Shown piece by piece: positions 63,069-64,000 of a stretch of DNA of 64,000 nucleotides. The DNA comes from Hyphomicrobiales bacterium (GTDB taxonomy: Bacteria > Pseudomonadota > Alphaproteobacteria > Rhizobiales > Rhizobiaceae). The stretch spans positions 469,462-533,461 of the forward strand of contig NVSG01000002.1 of NCBI GenBank assembly GCA_002401155.1, read 5' to 3'. The notes beneath the pieces were generated by a model, which saw nothing but the letters and a program-made list of their open reading frames with translations, did not search any database and was not told the DNA's origin. The translations under genes and the position numbers were made by a program. How positions within the stretch are numbered: the first letter of the stretch is position 1; the number at the start of each line of letters is the position of its first letter.

Positions 63069-64000
63069 ATGGGTTCATATATTCTGGCGATTGATCAGGG
63101 GACAACATCCTCGCGTGCGATCATTTTTGACCATCAGTTCCGGCCCGTGGCTTCGGATCAAATGGAATTCAAACAATATTTCCCAAGTGACGGGCAGGTT
63201 GAGCATGACGCCGAGGAGATTTGGCAATCGGTGCTAACGACCTGCCGCAATGCCATCGCCAAGAGCGGTATTGAAGCATCTGAAATCGCCGGTATTGGTA
63301 TCACCAACCAGCGCGAAACGACAATTATCTGGGATAGAAAAACCCATCAGGCCATAGCTCCGGCAATCGTATGGCAGGATCGCCGGACAGCAGATTATTG
63401 CAGCGATCTGAAAGGGCAGGGGCTGGAAAAGACCATCACCCAAAAGACCGGACTGTTGCTCGACCCATATTTTTCAGCCACCAAAATAAAATATCTGCTC
63501 GATAATGTAGAAGGCGCGAGAGCAAAGGCAGAAAATGGAGAGCTGGCTTTCGGCACGGTGGATAGCTACCTGCTTTGGCGATTAACCGGCGTCAAGGTTC
63601 ATAAGACTGACGCCACTAATGCATCACGCACCATGCTGTTCAATATTAGTGACAATCGATGGGATGCGGAATTACTCAAAATTTTCGATGTCCCCGCATC
63701 CTTACTGCCAGAAGTCGAAGACTGCGCCGCTGATTTCGGAGTATGTGACCCGGAATTATTCGGCGCTGCTATCCCGATTCTGGGTATCGCAGGCGACCAA
63801 CACGCCGCGACGCTTGGGCAGGCTTGCTTTGAACCGGGCATGATGAAATCGACTTATGGCACCGGGTGTTTCGCCATGCTGAACACCGGCGCGGAATTGG
63901 TGCCATCGACCAATCGATTACTCACCACCATCGCCTACAGACTGAACGGCAAAACCACCTATGCGCTGGAAGGATCAATTTTCATTGCCGGTGCAGCGGT
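63069..64000 (+). CDS. glpK: Glycerol kinase (3' end outside the window)
   Basis: About 310 codons of a FGGY kinase are visible. It starts [21 protein letters not shown] (phosphate loop DQGTTSSR), then has [71 protein letters not shown] (catalytic Asp) and [15 protein letters not shown]. It phosphorylates glycerol to glycerol 3-phosphate in the cytosol. GGGAGG precedes the ATG by 6 bases. It is divergent from the FAD oxidase. Confidence 0.95.
   Translation, partial: MGSYILAIDQGTTSSRAIIFDHQFRPVASDQMEFKQYFPSDGQVEHDAEEIWQSVLTTCRNAIAKSGIEASEIAGIGITNQRETTIIWDRKTHQAIAPAIVWQDRRTADYCSDLKGQGLEKTITQKTGLLLDPYFSATKIKYLLDNVEGARAKAENGELAFGTVDSYLLWRLTGVKVHKTDATNASRTMLFNISDNRWDAELLKIFDVPASLLPEVEDCAADFGVCDPELFGAAIPILGIAGDQHAATLGQACFEPGMMKSTYGTGCFAMLNTGAELVPSTNRLLTTIAYRLNGKTTYALEGSIFIAGAA

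Overview
The window looks like one stretch of an alphaproteobacterial chromosome, most likely Hyphomicrobiales (Rhizobiales) or a marine relative, with moderate GC. The pointers are an imuA-imuB-dnaE2 mutagenesis cassette behind a GAAC-N7-GAAC LexA box, a SAM-II riboswitch in front of metA, sit-type manganese transport behind Mur/Fur-like boxes, and general protein similarity. The species cannot be fixed from sequence alone.

Region 1 (1-20250) is a catabolic island. A truncated GST gene faces away from a forward run of amidohydrolase, alpha/beta hydrolase, CocE/NonD-type hydrolase, a complete branched-chain-amino-acid-type (LIV) ABC importer and an aldo/keto reductase. Then come a reverse TPP enzyme, an IclR regulator, an ACMSD-like amidohydrolase, aldehyde dehydrogenase, TauE/SafE permease, gentisate-dioxygenase-like cupin and MarR regulator, followed by a reverse membrane protein, hydrolase and MFS permease. 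Together they suggest uptake, hydrolysis, decarboxylation, oxidation and ring cleavage of an unidentified, probably aromatic, amide or ester.

Region 2 (20363-36216) holds a haem-motif GGDEF-EAL protein, then a four-gene cyanophycin operon (isoaspartyl dipeptidase, cyanophycinase, cyanophycin synthetase, and a Mur-ligase-only synthetase paralogue), the sitABCD metal importer, and a LysR-controlled 2-aminoethylphosphonate pair (phnW-phnX).

Region 3 (36217-50476) starts with decayed type I secretion genes, followed by the SOS cassette imuA-imuB-dnaE2. A second LIV operon with a terminal MarR gene follows. Between its livH and livM lies a small ORF that reads as the junction of an old ~470 bp tandem duplication (livM N-terminus joined to livH C-terminus); this is the most unusual feature of the window. 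A DDAH-like hydrolase and an HTTM membrane protein pair follow.

Region 4 (50600-54965) is a decayed accessory segment: a methyltransferase, a LysE pseudogene, small orphan genes, and a SARP-like regulator/subtilase pseudogene, ending at the 3' side of tRNA-Gln(UUG). Region 5 (55000-64000) is housekeeping: a MoxR ATPase and its VWA partner split by riboswitch-controlled metA, DUF454, pyrE, a beta-CASP RNase, a GlcD-like FAD oxidase and a truncated glpK. No CRISPR array, rRNA or intact insertion sequence was seen.
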